Below are positions 1 to 9,377 of a stretch of 64,000 bases of DNA, in pieces. The notes below the pieces were generated by a model. The model did not search any database and was not told the origin of the DNA. It worked only from the letters and a program-made list of their open reading frames with translations. Both the position numbers and the translations under genes were made by a program. The first letter of the stretch is position 1. Each line of letters starts with the position of its first letter. Source of the DNA: Methanolobus sediminis (GTDB taxonomy: Archaea > Halobacteriota > Methanosarcinia > Methanosarcinales > Methanosarcinaceae); assembly GCF_031312595.1 (NCBI RefSeq), contig NZ_CP133592.1, positions 124,001-188,000 on the forward strand. Direction: 5' to 3'.

Positions 1-1077
1 CCTTCTGCAGCACCTGTTTTTTTTAATCCGGTCATGGAGATGAACCGTGATATCTCCATAGCTGCAACATCTGCTTTTCTAAAAAGAATGGAACCTGACC
101 CTGAGAAGACCATTACTTATGTTGATGCACTTTCAGCTTCAGGAATCAGAGGCTTAAGAGTAGCCAATGAAATCGGCATTGAAACCACCCTGAATGACTG
201 GAGTGAAGATGCCTATCAGCTTATACAGGAAAATATTGAAAAACTGGGTATTGCCGACCATACGTTTGCAACCCATAAAAATGCCAATGTGCTGTTACAT
301 GAGAAACATTTCAATATTGTTGATCTTGATCCATTTGGCACACCTGCACCATTCCTGGCGGCTGCCGCCCGTTCTGTGATAGATTTACTGGAAGTCACAG
401 CAACTGATACAGCACCACTTTGCGGTGCACACCTGAATTCAGGAATACGCAAATATGCAGCAATTCCACTTAACAATGAATATCACAGCGAGATGGGAGT
501 ACGCATTCTTCTTGGCAGGATCGCAAGGGAACTCTCACTTCATGATAAAGCCATGGTTCCACTTCTGTCACATGCTACCAGGCATTATGTGCGAACTTAT
601 CTTCAGATCAGAAGAGGAGCAAAACAGGCTGATAAAATGCTGAAGAAAATGGGGTTCATTGCACAGTGTGAATGCGGAAACCGTGAGATAGTTCATGGTC
701 TTGCTGTCCACATTAACGACAGGTGCAGTCTCTGCGGGAAAGAAAATGTAATTTCCGGACCTATGTGGCTTGGAGAGTTGCATGAACCTGAGTTCTGTGA
801 TGAGACCATTGAGGAACTCGAGCAGAGAAACTGCGGAACTAAAGAGATGTCTATAAAAATGCTGGAATTCTGCAGGGATGAGCTCAGTATCCCGATGTTC
901 TATGACCAGCACCTGCTATGTAAAAAACTTGGAGTTTCCGCGTCAACTATTGATACTCTTATCACTGCACTGAAGGATAACGGATATAAGGCTTCAAGAA
1001 CGCATTTCAGTGGCATTTCATTTAAAACGGACGCAGAACTGCCGGATATTGAACGAATAATTGTTGATATCCGATAG
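1..1077 (+). CDS. trm1: tRNA (guanine(26)-N2)-dimethyltransferase, 5' end missing
   Basis: Trm1 uses S-adenosylmethionine to dimethylate the N2 of guanine 26 in tRNA. The reading frame is open from the first base of the window, and the residues before the first Met ([14 protein letters not shown]) match the conserved family N-terminal motif, so the gene starts outside the window and the Met at 34 is internal. Visible family features are the SAM-binding stretch [12 protein letters not shown], the acidic motif [12 protein letters not shown] (family catalytic region) and a C-terminal zinc-binding-like pair of CxC/CxxC motifs (QCECGN, CSLCGK). It ends before an AT-rich promoter region. Identity is confident; the length is not known. 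Confidence 0.93.
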   Translation, partial: PSAAPVFFNPVMEMNRDISIAATSAFLKRMEPDPEKTITYVDALSASGIRGLRVANEIGIETTLNDWSEDAYQLIQENIEKLGIADHTFATHKNANVLLHEKHFNIVDLDPFGTPAPFLAAAARSVIDLLEVTATDTAPLCGAHLNSGIRKYAAIPLNNEYHSEMGVRILLGRIARELSLHDKAMVPLLSHATRHYVRTYLQIRRGAKQADKMLKKMGFIAQCECGNREIVHGLAVHINDRCSLCGKENVISGPMWLGELHEPEFCDETIEELEQRNCGTKEMSIKMLEFCRDELSIPMFYDQHLLCKKLGVSASTIDTLITALKDNGYKASRTHFSGISFKTDAELPDIERIIVDIR

Positions 1078-1186
1078 AAATATATAGTATATTTATTTTA
1101 ATGATATATATAATAATATATAATACAAGGTATTATGATGTTTTTTAAAACAAGGGTTCTAAAAGCTAAATTAGAGGGGAAATAGT

Positions 1187-1765
1187 ATGACAAAAGAATA
1201 TGCTGAACAACTTTTTTTACAGGAAAAACCAACCCTTGCACTTCTGGCTATCTGGTCCCTTCAAAAAACCTATGCATCTGTTATAACTAAAGAAATAAAT
1301 TCCACTTTTGCCCACACTACTAAAATATTAGCCAAAATGGAAGAACATGGCCTTGTACAGTTTTCAGTAGAAGGGCGTGTAAAATACGTGGAGCTTACAG
1401 ATCATGGTTATCAGGTTGTTGATGCGCTCAAGAACCTGATCATGGCAATAGAGGGAGAATCACCTGAGGAATCACAGGCAGAAAACAGCGAAGATTCCGA
1501 AGAGGGTTCAGAAGATACTGACGAAGCCAAAAAAACAACCCTTGATCATATAGACAGACTGCACCAGCAGATCATGACCACATATAAGGATCTCGCAGAA
1601 AGTAACACTGAACTCCAGGTCATGAGAATGAAGATCGGTCCTTTTAGCAGGGATATCCAGTTACTCTTAAATTCAATAGAGGAGAATGAAGACCTCATTG
1701 ATGACGAGGGCCTGGATAAGCTTACAGAGATACAGAATATCTTTGACCTTGTGATGAAGCAATAA
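1187..1765 (+). CDS. MarR-like winged-helix protein with acidic linker and coiled-coil tail
   Basis: The 192-residue product has an N-terminal winged helix (about residues 10-90) in which a recognition-helix-like segment (FAHTTKILAKMEEHGLV) is followed by a wing and the typical ELTDHGYQV end of MarR-type domains. A very acidic linker (about 95-120) leads to a C-terminal helical part (about 120-192) likely to be coiled coil. A clear ribosome site (GAGGGG) lies 7 bases before the ATG. The DUF2110 gene follows 23 bases downstream, so the two are probably co-transcribed. It is presumably a DNA-binding regulator; the target is unknown. Proteins of this layout seem to be conserved in Methanosarcinales, but I cannot name a characterised member. 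Confidence 0.75.
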   Translation: MTKEYAEQLFLQEKPTLALLAIWSLQKTYASVITKEINSTFAHTTKILAKMEEHGLVQFSVEGRVKYVELTDHGYQVVDALKNLIMAIEGESPEESQAENSEDSEEGSEDTDEAKKTTLDHIDRLHQQIMTTYKDLAESNTELQVMRMKIGPFSRDIQLLLNSIEENEDLIDDEGLDKLTEIQNIFDLVMKQ

Positions 1766-1788
1766 ATAAAAGGACAAATTAAAGGACA

Positions 1789-2478
1789 ATGATGATGGTC
1801 ACAAAACTATTGATCAAGATCTATGGCAACAGGGAAAGAGCAACTCATTCTGCAGAAGTACTGGTTAACAATGAGTTGAAAGAACTTGATGCCTCAGCTG
1901 AATTCTCAGTTAGTGATGATAACTGGTTTACTGTTGATATTGCCGGGGAAGACAGCGAATTTGCTTCCAATTTCCTTATACAGAAGTTCGGTACACCTGT
2001 CACTGAAATCGTTAAAAATGAAATATATCATGGATTTATACGACAGATACATGATGAAGAAATCGTTGTCGATGTTGGAGTTCTTGTGACCATTCCCCGT
2101 AAGAATCTCAACAATCTTGGAACTGGCACAGCTAAACAAATAGCTACCCGTTTTGGTATTATCAGACACCTGCCAGTAAAAGTAGAGATTACCGATGAAA
2201 AAACAAAGACAGGGATTTTTACCAGAGAACAGGCCGACCTCTGGTGGAGCTGGAAGAAATCTGAGCAGGACAGAGTGATTGCAAATTCAGTTACCAGATC
2301 AGAACTTAAGGCAGCTATCAAGAAAACAGGTCATGCAAGAGACATTTACGGCATTGAAAGACTGGGGCTTATGGAACACATGATAACATGTCGGGAAAAC
2401 ACTGATGGACCGGGCATTGTTGCCGCAATCGGAAAACTAGTAAAAGGTGAGCTTGGGGTTGTAAGAACCTCAAACTGA
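1789..2478 (+). CDS. DUF2110 family protein
   Basis: This 229-residue soluble protein resembles the archaeal DUF2110 family: a basic start (TKLLIKIYGNRERATHSAEVL), a central segment rich in short beta strands (EEIVVDVGVLVTIPRKNL) and a C-terminal half with a WWSWKKSEQDR motif. The strand-rich middle could suggest an RNA- or nucleotide-binding fold, but no catalytic motif is recognisable and the family has no established function that I know. Three ATG codons lie at the start (1789, 1792 and 1795) behind an AAAGGAC ribosome site, so the first residue is uncertain by two. It forms a probable operon with the upstream wHTH gene. Confidence 0.7.
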   Translation: MMMVTKLLIKIYGNRERATHSAEVLVNNELKELDASAEFSVSDDNWFTVDIAGEDSEFASNFLIQKFGTPVTEIVKNEIYHGFIRQIHDEEIVVDVGVLVTIPRKNLNNLGTGTAKQIATRFGIIRHLPVKVEITDEKTKTGIFTREQADLWWSWKKSEQDRVIANSVTRSELKAAIKKTGHARDIYGIERLGLMEHMITCRENTDGPGIVAAIGKLVKGELGVVRTSN

Positions 2479-2499
2479 TTTTTAATTAAGGATTTAACA

Positions 2500-3240
2500 C
2501 TAGAGTTTGATCATCTGGAAAAGGCAGGAATCGCATGTATCATCGCATTTGCCCAGCATTTGCATTACACATTCCCCTCCCATTTTTGCCATGAAAACAC
2601 CTTCAAATACTCCCTGTGCGAATGAGCATAAGGTTTTTTCCTTAATGGGAATTGAACGGCAATCAAAAAAGTTGTGCACGGCAAGTTTAATGGGGTCTTT
2701 TTCAAGGACAGTAAAGCTTCCAATATCATTTTTGACCCAGAAATCCAGCATTTCCTGAAGGATATCCTCAGGCTCCTGTGAAACTATATTCCTTGAAAGA
2801 CTGTTACCAACATCATGGCCGATCTTACGCATGATAGGGTCACAATTAACACCATGCGCCCTGAAACCATATTGCACTGCATGGAAAAGACATTTCAAGC
2901 AGCCAAAAGAGTGCACATCAGGAGAAGCTATGAGATCCAGCATTTCATTATATTGTTTCATTCCCGGTTCCTGGGAACATGCAACATACTGGCATCTCAG
3001 GAAATAGACCTTTTTCCGTTTGTCATTGGAATCAATGGTCTCCTCAAGGAGATTCTGGCTTTTTAAGTCATTGAGATGCACGGATATTGTTGATTTGGCC
3101 TTGCCAGTATGCTGTACAATCTCATCAAAGGACTTACAGCCAGTTTTGAGAAAATCAAGTATCTTTATCTTTACAGAACCATTAAGAGCAATAACTCCAA
3201 TATCAGTGGAAAAAATAGCCGTGTTGTCTCCGTTGTTCAT
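2500..3240 (-). CDS. msvR: MsvR-type ArsR/V4R redox-responsive regulator
   Basis: The 246-residue product joins an N-terminal ArsR-type winged helix (about 20-90, with GKAKSTISVHLNDL as recognition helix) to a C-terminal V4R domain (about 110-246). That architecture defines MsvR, a methanogen-specific regulator known in Methanothermobacter and Methanosarcina to sense redox state through cysteines and to control oxidative-stress genes and its own promoter. Cysteines suited to this are visible: a CLKCLFH cluster near residue 118 and a C-terminal CDDTCDSC cluster. It is divergent from taw2; a TTCG-N8-CGAA inverted repeat lies between the two promoters and is a candidate autoregulatory site. The direct target genes are not evident here. 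Confidence 0.8.
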   Translation of the reverse strand: MNNGDNTAIFSTDIGVIALNGSVKIKILDFLKTGCKSFDEIVQHTGKAKSTISVHLNDLKSQNLLEETIDSNDKRKKVYFLRCQYVACSQEPGMKQYNEMLDLIASPDVHSFGCLKCLFHAVQYGFRAHGVNCDPIMRKIGHDVGNSLSRNIVSQEPEDILQEMLDFWVKNDIGSFTVLEKDPIKLAVHNFFDCRSIPIKEKTLCSFAQGVFEGVFMAKMGGECVMQMLGKCDDTCDSCLFQMIKL

Positions 3241-3262
3241 GCAATTATGAATAAAACGACAA

Positions 3263-3311
3263 CGTATTTAAATGTTCGCTATTTGACGAATGACTTTAAT
3301 CACTATATATA
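3263..3311. promoter_or_regulatory. Divergent msvR/taw2 promoter region with TTCG-N8-CGAA inverted repeat
   Basis: The msvR side has a TATA-like TTTAAATA around 3263-3272 (minus strand), implying a very short leader. The taw2 side has CTATATATAG at 3302-3311. Between them TTCG at 3275-3278 and CGAA at 3287-3290 form an inverted repeat with an 8-base spacer. From memory, MsvR family sites are TTCG-containing repeats of similar spacing; the exact published spacing should be checked. Confidence 0.5.
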
Positions 3312-3351
3312 GAAATGATTCCTAATATTATATATTAGTTGCAAAAAGAAA

Positions 3352-4386
3352 ATGCCCTCTGATCCAATGACCATGAATAAAAGTATCCGGGTTTCCATAA
3401 AAGATGCTGAAAAATTAAGAATCGAACTTGCGGAATCAGGCAGACTTGATCCACACCGCAAGATAAAACTCATAGACACTGAACAGCGTCTGCTCGAGAT
3501 ACCGGTTACTGAAGATATTGAAGGCTTTGAAACCTTCTTACAGGAAGATGCTGAGTTTTACAATAAATGGCAGTCTCTTGAAGATATATTAAGAAAGGGC
3601 ATCTCTGCAGAAGAGCTTAATAAACTGCCTTCCGGATGGCATATTATCGGAGAGATCATCGTCATTACAATTGATCCTGCCATAGATCACCTGAAACAGA
3701 TGATCGCTGAAGCCTTGCTCAGAATGTACCCTTCCTGCAATACGGTTGTACGTGACCTTGGTATCAGTGGCCAGTTCAGGTTACCAAAGAGAGAGCTTCT
3801 TATTGGAAATAACACGGAAACCATCAATAAAGAGCACGGCTGCCTTTTCAAGCTTGATGTTACAAAAGTGATGTTCTCCAAAGGCAACCTCCATGAGAAG
3901 AAACTCATGAGCAAAATAGGCACGCATGAGACAATAGTCGACATGTTTGCAGGAATCGGATATTTTACAATCCCCATGGCAGTACACGCAAAACCTGAAA
4001 AGATCGTTGCAATTGAAATAAATCCTGAATCATACGGATACCTGAAAGAGAACATTTTTCTGAATAAAGTCGAAAATATAGTTGAAGCACGAAACGGTGA
4101 CTGTGCAGAAGTAACACCAAAAGGAATTGCGGACAGGGTTCTAATGGGATATGTGAACACCACTCACCACTATCTTGATTCCGGGATAGCAGCCCTTAAA
4201 CCAGAAGGCGGCATAATCCATTATCATGAAACAACACCTGAAAGCATGGTATTCTCAAGACCTATTGAGAGAATACAGGATGCTGCACTAAAAGCCGAGA
4301 AGAAAGTAGAGATACTGGACTGCCGCAAGATCAAAAAATATTCTCCGGGCGTCTGGCATGTTGTTGTGGACGCCAGGATTTCTTAA
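3352..4386 (+). CDS. taw2: tRNA(Phe) 4-demethylwyosine aminocarboxypropyltransferase (Taw2/TYW2)
   Basis: Taw2 transfers the 3-amino-3-carboxypropyl group of SAM to 4-demethylwyosine at position 37 of tRNA(Phe), a step of wyosine biosynthesis. The 344-residue product has an N-terminal accessory region and a Trm5-like Rossmann methyltransferase fold with motif I VDMFAGIGYFTIPMA (near residue 200) and IEINPES after strand 2. At motif IV it reads DRVLMGYVNTTHH and lacks the NPP-type residues of true Trm5 methyltransferases, which favours Taw2 over Trm5. The first ATG is at 3352; a second at 3367 is possible. The gene is divergent from msvR. Confidence 0.85.
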   Translation: MPSDPMTMNKSIRVSIKDAEKLRIELAESGRLDPHRKIKLIDTEQRLLEIPVTEDIEGFETFLQEDAEFYNKWQSLEDILRKGISAEELNKLPSGWHIIGEIIVITIDPAIDHLKQMIAEALLRMYPSCNTVVRDLGISGQFRLPKRELLIGNNTETINKEHGCLFKLDVTKVMFSKGNLHEKKLMSKIGTHETIVDMFAGIGYFTIPMAVHAKPEKIVAIEINPESYGYLKENIFLNKVENIVEARNGDCAEVTPKGIADRVLMGYVNTTHHYLDSGIAALKPEGGIIHYHETTPESMVFSRPIERIQDAALKAEKKVEILDCRKIKKYSPGVWHVVVDARIS

Positions 4387-4415
4387 AACTGAAAGACGAA
4401 AATTAGTATTTGAGT

Positions 4416-4889
4416 TTATAGTTTTTTGACTTCGTTTGTCATATCCGCATCAATGATGTAATCGAAGTCAATGTGGCCTGGCCAGTTGCAGTTTATTAGC
4501 ATTGACTGGAAGCAGACGCCAATTATCAGTTTGTTATCGGCATCTTTGGTCAGCTCATCAACAAGCTCTTTCATCTTTTCAGGTTCAACGCCTATCTTTG
4601 GCATTGCAAGACCGCCAAGAAGAACCACAGTATCTGCAGCAGGGTCTGCCTTTTCATCAAGCTGCATTCCGTAGGATGAGAATACCATTGAACGTGCCTC
4701 ATCTGCACGTAGGTCAGGAAGAAAAACAGTCTTTTTATCGCTTCCTCTTAGAACAAATGCCATAAGCTCGGCAAATGGTGTACAAAAACCAACTGTTCCG
4801 ATAAAAGTGATCTTTTTAGAATCGTTAACAAGTTTCCTGAATTCAGTAAGCTGGCCACCGATACCTTTTGAAGTACTAATGATTTCCAT
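4416..4889 (-). CDS. DUF2124 family protein
   Basis: This small soluble protein of about 157 residues resembles the methanogen DUF2124 family. It begins MEIISTSKGIGGQLTEF, has a glycine-rich loop after the first strand (ITFIGTVGFCTPFAEL) and a second VVLLGGLAMPK segment, which gives it a Rossmann-like look, and a conserved-looking Cys in IGVCFQSM. No reaction is known to me. I choose the ATG at 4889 because a GGAGAT ribosome site precedes it at normal spacing; an in-frame TTG lies four codons upstream at 4901. It sits just downstream of mch on the same strand with a 76-base gap, so read-through from mch is possible. Confidence 0.7.
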   Translation of the reverse strand: MEIISTSKGIGGQLTEFRKLVNDSKKITFIGTVGFCTPFAELMAFVLRGSDKKTVFLPDLRADEARSMVFSSYGMQLDEKADPAADTVVLLGGLAMPKIGVEPEKMKELVDELTKDADNKLIIGVCFQSMLINCNWPGHIDFDYIIDADMTNEVKKL

Positions 4890-4965
4890 AACTATCTCCA
4901 AAAGGAAAAAAGTAATACAACCTTTAAGGTTGTATCGGTATTATTTAAGTATGTTAGAAATCAGT

Positions 4966-5937
4966 TTAGATCTCTTTTATGCCGAAGGATTCCAGGAGAA
5001 TGCCAGGGTTGATCCTTCCGCTTGTGAATGACTTCTTGCTCTTGACATCATTCACTGTGATCTTTGCTGGTGCGAACATTCCTGCGTCAACCTTGAAGAA
5101 GTCAAACTCTGCTTCCTTAAAGGTTGTGTAGAATGGCTTACCGAAGTCTCTTGAGGTTGTGGATGGTGCCTTCTTTACAAGCTCTTCCAGCTTCTCGACA
5201 TCTCCGTACTCAACGGTGTAGTATGTTTCACCACAGTAGATGATACAGTCATTGGTTGAACCCATGCACTTTGTGTCGTCACCGACTACAGGTGCGATTG
5301 GTGCAACACCGAAACCGCTCTTGATTGTGTTGATGTCGTATCCGATGGATTCGAGCTTGTGGATACCTGTCTCAACGATGCGTGCTGAGATCTGGACACA
5401 ACCTGCAATTGATGCTGTTGGTGCAACAGCGATGTAGACGTTCTCAGGATCAACACTGCAGTGCTTTGCAATGTACTCTACGACCTCTTCGTTTGGTATC
5501 TGGCTTGATTCCATTACAAGGACTGCAAACTCGGAATCATCTTTGTAGCCTATTTCTTCGTACAGTTCTTTTGGTTTAAGACCCAGAGCCCTTGCAGGAC
5601 CTGAACCCATACCGAAATATTTACCGACTGCAATTCTCCAGCCTGCGTACTGGGATGCCATACATGCGATGGTTGGGTGATCTGTTGCTACCTGAATAGC
5701 TGGTACTGGAAGACCGTCCAGGTCGAACTTGGTGTAGCTGATGTCTGCAAGATCTGCAAGACAGAGACGGGAAAGATACATACCTGCATCATATCCACCT
5801 TCTACATTCACACCACAGTCAATGACAGTAGCGCCGTTATCAAGCTCTATGGACTGAACTTTAAGTTCCTCTTCCCAGTCAAGCATCTCATCGATTATAG
5901 CTAATCCCTTTTCGTTGACACTTATCACGTTTATCAC
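4966..5937 (-). CDS. mch: Methenyl-tetrahydromethanopterin cyclohydrolase
   Basis: Mch interconverts N5,N10-methenyl-H4MPT and N5-formyl-H4MPT (the sarcinapterin form in Methanosarcinales), a core cytosolic step of methanogenesis and, in reverse, of methyl-group oxidation. The 323-residue length and full-length pattern match the family: start [18 protein letters not shown], a glycine-rich segment [19 protein letters not shown], and [19 protein letters not shown]. It is a single-copy core gene and one of the best indicators that the organism is a methanogen. On its strand an AT-rich GTATATATG box lies about 35-45 bases upstream of the start, consistent with a strong basal promoter. Confidence 0.97.
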   Translation of the reverse strand: MINVISVNEKGLAIIDEMLDWEEELKVQSIELDNGATVIDCGVNVEGGYDAGMYLSRLCLADLADISYTKFDLDGLPVPAIQVATDHPTIACMASQYAGWRIAVGKYFGMGSGPARALGLKPKELYEEIGYKDDSEFAVLVMESSQIPNEEVVEYIAKHCSVDPENVYIAVAPTASIAGCVQISARIVETGIHKLESIGYDINTIKSGFGVAPIAPVVGDDTKCMGSTNDCIIYCGETYYTVEYGDVEKLEELVKKAPSTTSRDFGKPFYTTFKEAEFDFFKVDAGMFAPAKITVNDVKSKKSFTSGRINPGILLESFGIKEI

Positions 5938-5967
5938 TCTTAACCTGTTAATCGAGTGACATTAGGC

Positions 5968-5983
5968 ACTGGAGCATATATAC
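5968..5983 (-). promoter_or_regulatory. Probable TATA box of mch
   Basis: On the minus strand the sequence reads GGTATATATGCTCC about 35-45 bases before the mch start, in the position expected for an archaeal TATA/BRE element. It is assigned by position and composition only. Confidence 0.45.
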
Positions 5984-6120
5984 CTACCGTCTTTTCAGGC
6001 AATTATACGCTCAATTAGCTACCTATGGTATCACTCACTGCTCGTTAATATGAAAATATATGATATGAAAGTTGTGATTACTATTTACCTGAACAGTAAA
6101 CTAAAAATTCGAAATCATGA

Positions 6121-7596
6121 TTATTTGTCTTTCTTAAGCGTCAGCCAGAAAACACTACCCTTGCCTTCCGGATTGTCATCAACATCGATGGTTTCCATGT
6201 GAAGGTCCATGATCCTCTTGGCGATTGCAAGACCTATGCCAGTTCCACGGATGTTTTCTTTATGGAGCCTCTTGAAGCGTTCAAAAACAGATGCCTTGCT
6301 CTCGTCTGGTATACCGTCACCCTGGTCTATGAAACTGAGCTTCCACTTGTCCCCGATATCCATGACATCAATTGTAATGGTACTTCCATCAGGACTGTAC
6401 TTTATGGAATTAGAAAGCAGGTTCACAAATACCCTTTCCATCATTGGGTTTGCAAGGGCATAACAACCTTCGTCCATCCTAACACTGATAACCATATTCT
6501 TTTCCATTGCCTGATGTGCAAATCCATTTACTGTGTCATTTATCATAGAATTAAGATCAACACGTACAAAACTGATATCATCAACAGATTCCAGTTTGGC
6601 AAGCTGAGCGGCATCTTCGATCATGGAGATCAGTTTTTCAGTTGCTGTGCTTACATTATTAAGAAGCTTCTTTTTCTCACTGTCCGTTTCAATTTCAACA
6701 AGTAAATCTACAAATGATTTAATGAGACCTGCAGGATTTAACAGATCATGCCTCATGACATCGGTAAAGAGATCCTTGAGGTCATTGGACTTCTCAAGCT
6801 GATATGCGTATTCCTTTAACTGTTTTTCAGCTGCTCTCATCTCGGTGATGTCCTCACCAGATATCAGAATACCCATATTATTTCCAAAACTATCTCTCAG
6901 TGGTGAATCATACCACCTGAACAGACGTTCCTCACCTGTACTTATAATAATGTGAAACTCACTGTACTCATAAGGTTTTACTTCACCTGAAACAATTCCA
7001 TCATAATGAGCCCTTATATCGTTTACGGAATCATGCGGAATAAAAGATTCTATCCATTCTTTGCCAACTATTTTATCAGGACTGTAGCCAAGAAGCTCCG
7101 ATCCTTTCTTGTTAATAGTAGTGACCTTGAAATCAAGATCAAGAACTGCTACCAGAATTCCAACATAATCAAGATAATAATATGCTTTGTTCTTCTCGAT
7201 CAAAAGGCTATCATGTTGCTCTTTTATTCTTAAAAGAGAGTCAATTTTCTTTTCAAGCTCAAACTTGCCAACCGGCTTTTTCAGAAACTCGTCCGCACCA
7301 GCCTCGATTCCTCTCTGGTGATCTGCTTTGTCAGTCAAAGCTGTAACCATTATAATAGGAATGAAATCCAGTTTGAACTCATTGCGGATTACCCTGCAGA
7401 CATCATACCCGTCCATCTCAGGCATCATCACATCCAGAAGTATCAGATCAGGACATTCATCCTTTACTTTTGCAAGAGCATCCTTTCCATTATACGAAGT
7501 TACGATGTCGTAACCATCCCCAAGATATACAGATAATAATTCCACATTCAGTGGTTCATCATCAACAATAAGAACCTTATATTTCGAGGCTGTCAT
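6121..7596 (-). CDS. Hybrid response-regulator/PAS/histidine kinase
   Basis: The 491-residue soluble protein starts with a receiver domain (about 5-120; acidic pair D12/D13, phosphoacceptor D55 in LILLDVMMPEMDG, K107 in LKKP), then a PAS domain (about 140-255) with a PAC-like end (GEERLFRWYDSPLRD), a HisKA domain with phosphoacceptor H283 (MRHDLLNP) and an HATPase_c domain with N box (NLLSNSIKYS), G1 (DQGDGIP) and G2 (GTGIGLAIAKRI). No membrane segment is present, so it is a cytosolic sensor whose input comes from phosphotransfer through the receiver and from the PAS ligand. No partner regulator is adjacent; the divergent neighbour encodes a membrane wHTH protein. Confidence 0.92.
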   Translation of the reverse strand: MTASKYKVLIVDDEPLNVELLSVYLGDGYDIVTSYNGKDALAKVKDECPDLILLDVMMPEMDGYDVCRVIRNEFKLDFIPIIMVTALTDKADHQRGIEAGADEFLKKPVGKFELEKKIDSLLRIKEQHDSLLIEKNKAYYYLDYVGILVAVLDLDFKVTTINKKGSELLGYSPDKIVGKEWIESFIPHDSVNDIRAHYDGIVSGEVKPYEYSEFHIIISTGEERLFRWYDSPLRDSFGNNMGILISGEDITEMRAAEKQLKEYAYQLEKSNDLKDLFTDVMRHDLLNPAGLIKSFVDLLVEIETDSEKKKLLNNVSTATEKLISMIEDAAQLAKLESVDDISFVRVDLNSMINDTVNGFAHQAMEKNMVISVRMDEGCYALANPMMERVFVNLLSNSIKYSPDGSTITIDVMDIGDKWKLSFIDQGDGIPDESKASVFERFKRLHKENIRGTGIGLAIAKRIMDLHMETIDVDDNPEGKGSVFWLTLKKDK

Positions 7597-7914
7597 CTAC
7601 CCCTCAATATAATTCTACATTTATATAAAGCTGTCTAATTATTTCAATGTTGTTTTAGTATCTTCTAAAAATAAATGTTGCCAGTTTTACGTGCATGGGA
7701 CTTTACTAATAACTTAGATGATGTATTAAACTATTTAATACCTGGCGTGTTATTATTAAAATGGTTGTTATAACAATACACTAATTGATGTTGTCGAAAA
7801 CCAGTATGCAACAATGGTGGTTTCAAATAAATGATACGTTTCATCCAATTGTTACAGTCAAAATATATCATTTGTTTCATCCCTTGTGATAATTGTCAAC
7901 AGTGAGATGGTGAC
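7597..7914. promoter_or_regulatory. Divergent intergenic region with two palindromes and a TTTCATCC repeat
   Basis: This 318-base gap lies between the kinase and the membrane wHTH operon. It holds a perfect inverted repeat GTATTAAA-CTA-TTTAATAC at 7723-7741, a perfect 12-base palindrome TTGTTATAACAA at 7765-7776, and a repeated TTTCATCC preceded by similar ATGATACG/ATCATTTG sequence within about 7830-7880. These look like regulator sites for one or both divergent genes, possibly for the wHTH product itself. No gene was seen in the gap. Confidence 0.5.
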
Positions 7915-8514
7915 TTGATAAAGGAAAAAACAAAACTAATGATATCAGCAGGAATTCTTATCCTGGCAGGAATAATTACAGTGAGCACACTGCTGCAGGA
8001 TGCACCTGTAGTTATACAGATAGATGGTGAATCATTCAAGATAATCGAGATTCCCTATTCCTACACTACAGGTGAAGCATACTTGCTGTTAATATCCGGT
8101 TTTTTCTCAGGTTTTACATTATACCAGATATTTTTGTCTCTGGACATTTATCCATTCAAACACAAAACTATTCGTGAGTTTTCTTCTGATATTGAAGTTA
8201 AAACTAACTTAGAAATGCTTAGTTCTGGTAATGAAACTGAAATTTTAGCTGAAAATCAAGCTTCAATCCATACTGACATGAAAAAAATACTTCTCATGGC
8301 TCTGGAAGGAGATGAGAAAAAGATTGTCAGGACAATTGTGGATAATAACGGACAGATACTTCAGAATGAACTTGTTAACAGACTTGATTTTTCCAAAGCT
8401 AAAACTTCACGTGTTCTTTCTAATCTCGAAAAGAAGGGCATAATCTCAAAACAGAAGTACGGACTGACCAACTGCATCTCACTGACTGAAGAGATAAGGG
8501 GTGAGAACAAATGA
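7915..8514 (+). CDS. Membrane-anchored winged-helix (MarR-like) protein
   Basis: The 199-residue product has two hydrophobic segments (about 8-27 and 55-75), then a charged linker and a C-terminal winged helix (about 120-190; VRTIVDNNGQILQNELVN, then SKAKTSRVLSNLEKKGII as recognition helix). Membrane-tethered wHTH proteins of this type occur in archaea as one-component sensors. The start is a TTG at 7915 behind a GATGGTGA ribosome site; no ATG in frame fits. The stop overlaps the ATG of the next gene by 4 bases, so translation is probably coupled with the exported protein and the HEAT-repeat protein. The DNA target and the signal are unknown. Confidence 0.72.
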   Translation: MIKEKTKLMISAGILILAGIITVSTLLQDAPVVIQIDGESFKIIEIPYSYTTGEAYLLLISGFFSGFTLYQIFLSLDIYPFKHKTIREFSSDIEVKTNLEMLSSGNETEILAENQASIHTDMKKILLMALEGDEKKIVRTIVDNNGQILQNELVNRLDFSKAKTSRVLSNLEKKGIISKQKYGLTNCISLTEEIRGENK

Positions 8515-9377
8515 GAAAAGAACTTCCATTAATTCTGGCAGGAATTATTCTGGTTTCTGTCATAATATGGTGGCACTATGACAGTAGTGTCGATGTAAGT
8601 ATTGCTGAGATAAGTGCACCTCGGACTCTGGGGGTAGATACTATCAGAACCGACAGCATGAACGAAATTGAACTTGTCATACAGAACAACGAATCAAAAA
8701 ATGTTGAAGTAACGATTGAAACTGAAAACGCCTTTGTAGATGAGAACGGAAAGAGCGTTGATACATTTATTGTATTCGGATATAATGGCTACCGCTACAG
8801 TGATTATATTTCAACACAGGACAAGATCAGCCTTGAACCAGGTGAGAACAGATTAACCCTGCTGCTTGGATATCAGGTAACGGGAGAACAGAATGTTCAT
8901 ATCAGGATTGTAAACAATGAAGTTGTCTTAGATGAGAAATCTTTTACTGTAGATGTCTTACCACCTGAACTTTCTCTGGAGTTAAATTACAATCTGAAAA
9001 CCGAAGGAAAACTGGAAATCTATAATATCGATGCCTATGTGCTGAACAGCGGTCTTGGCAGAGCTGAAAATGTAGAAGCAAACCTGAGTATAATAAACCC
9101 TGAAACAAATGAGACTTTAGCTTCAGATAAATGGAATCTTGTTGTGCCAGCCTATTCAAAAAGCCCTTTCAGCACATGGCATGATTCTCCGGCGGGTGTT
9201 ATTGAGCTAAGCTCCGGTGATAACTCAGATGAAAGTTACATGCCTGCCCTGGCAGTTGCCAAAGGGAAGACTGGAGAGCAATATATTGTGAGAGTTACTG
9301 CTGTATGGCATGACCAGGTTGTTGAAAAGGAAATACTTGTGCCTGAAAATAGTTCTGTGACGGAGGTAGAACTATGA
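8511..9377 (+). CDS. Exported or membrane-anchored beta-rich protein
   Basis: The 288-residue protein has one N-terminal hydrophobic segment (about 5-22, LPLILAGIILVSVIIWW) acting as signal or anchor, and an extracellular part with two probable immunoglobulin-like or CARDB-like beta domains: about 30-145 (NEIELVIQNNESKNVEVTIE, LEPGENRLTLLLGY) and about 150-285 (VLNSGLGRAENVEANLSI). Such folds usually mediate binding at the cell surface. No enzyme motif is visible. It is the middle gene of a trio overlapping by 4 bases on each side, so it probably works with the membrane wHTH protein and the HEAT-repeat protein, perhaps as a surface sensor. I do not recognise a named family. Confidence 0.6.
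   Translation: MRKELPLILAGIILVSVIIWWHYDSSVDVSIAEISAPRTLGVDTIRTDSMNEIELVIQNNESKNVEVTIETENAFVDENGKSVDTFIVFGYNGYRYSDYISTQDKISLEPGENRLTLLLGYQVTGEQNVHIRIVNNEVVLDEKSFTVDVLPPELSLELNYNLKTEGKLEIYNIDAYVLNSGLGRAENVEANLSIINPETNETLASDKWNLVVPAYSKSPFSTWHDSPAGVIELSSGDNSDESYMPALAVAKGKTGEQYIVRVTAVWHDQVVEKEILVPENSSVTEVEL

Noticed and set aside
3352-4386. Trm5 (m1G37 methyltransferase)
   Set aside because: The fold is shared, but the NPP-type motif IV of Trm5 is replaced by MGYVNTTHH, as in Taw2/TYW2 proteins.
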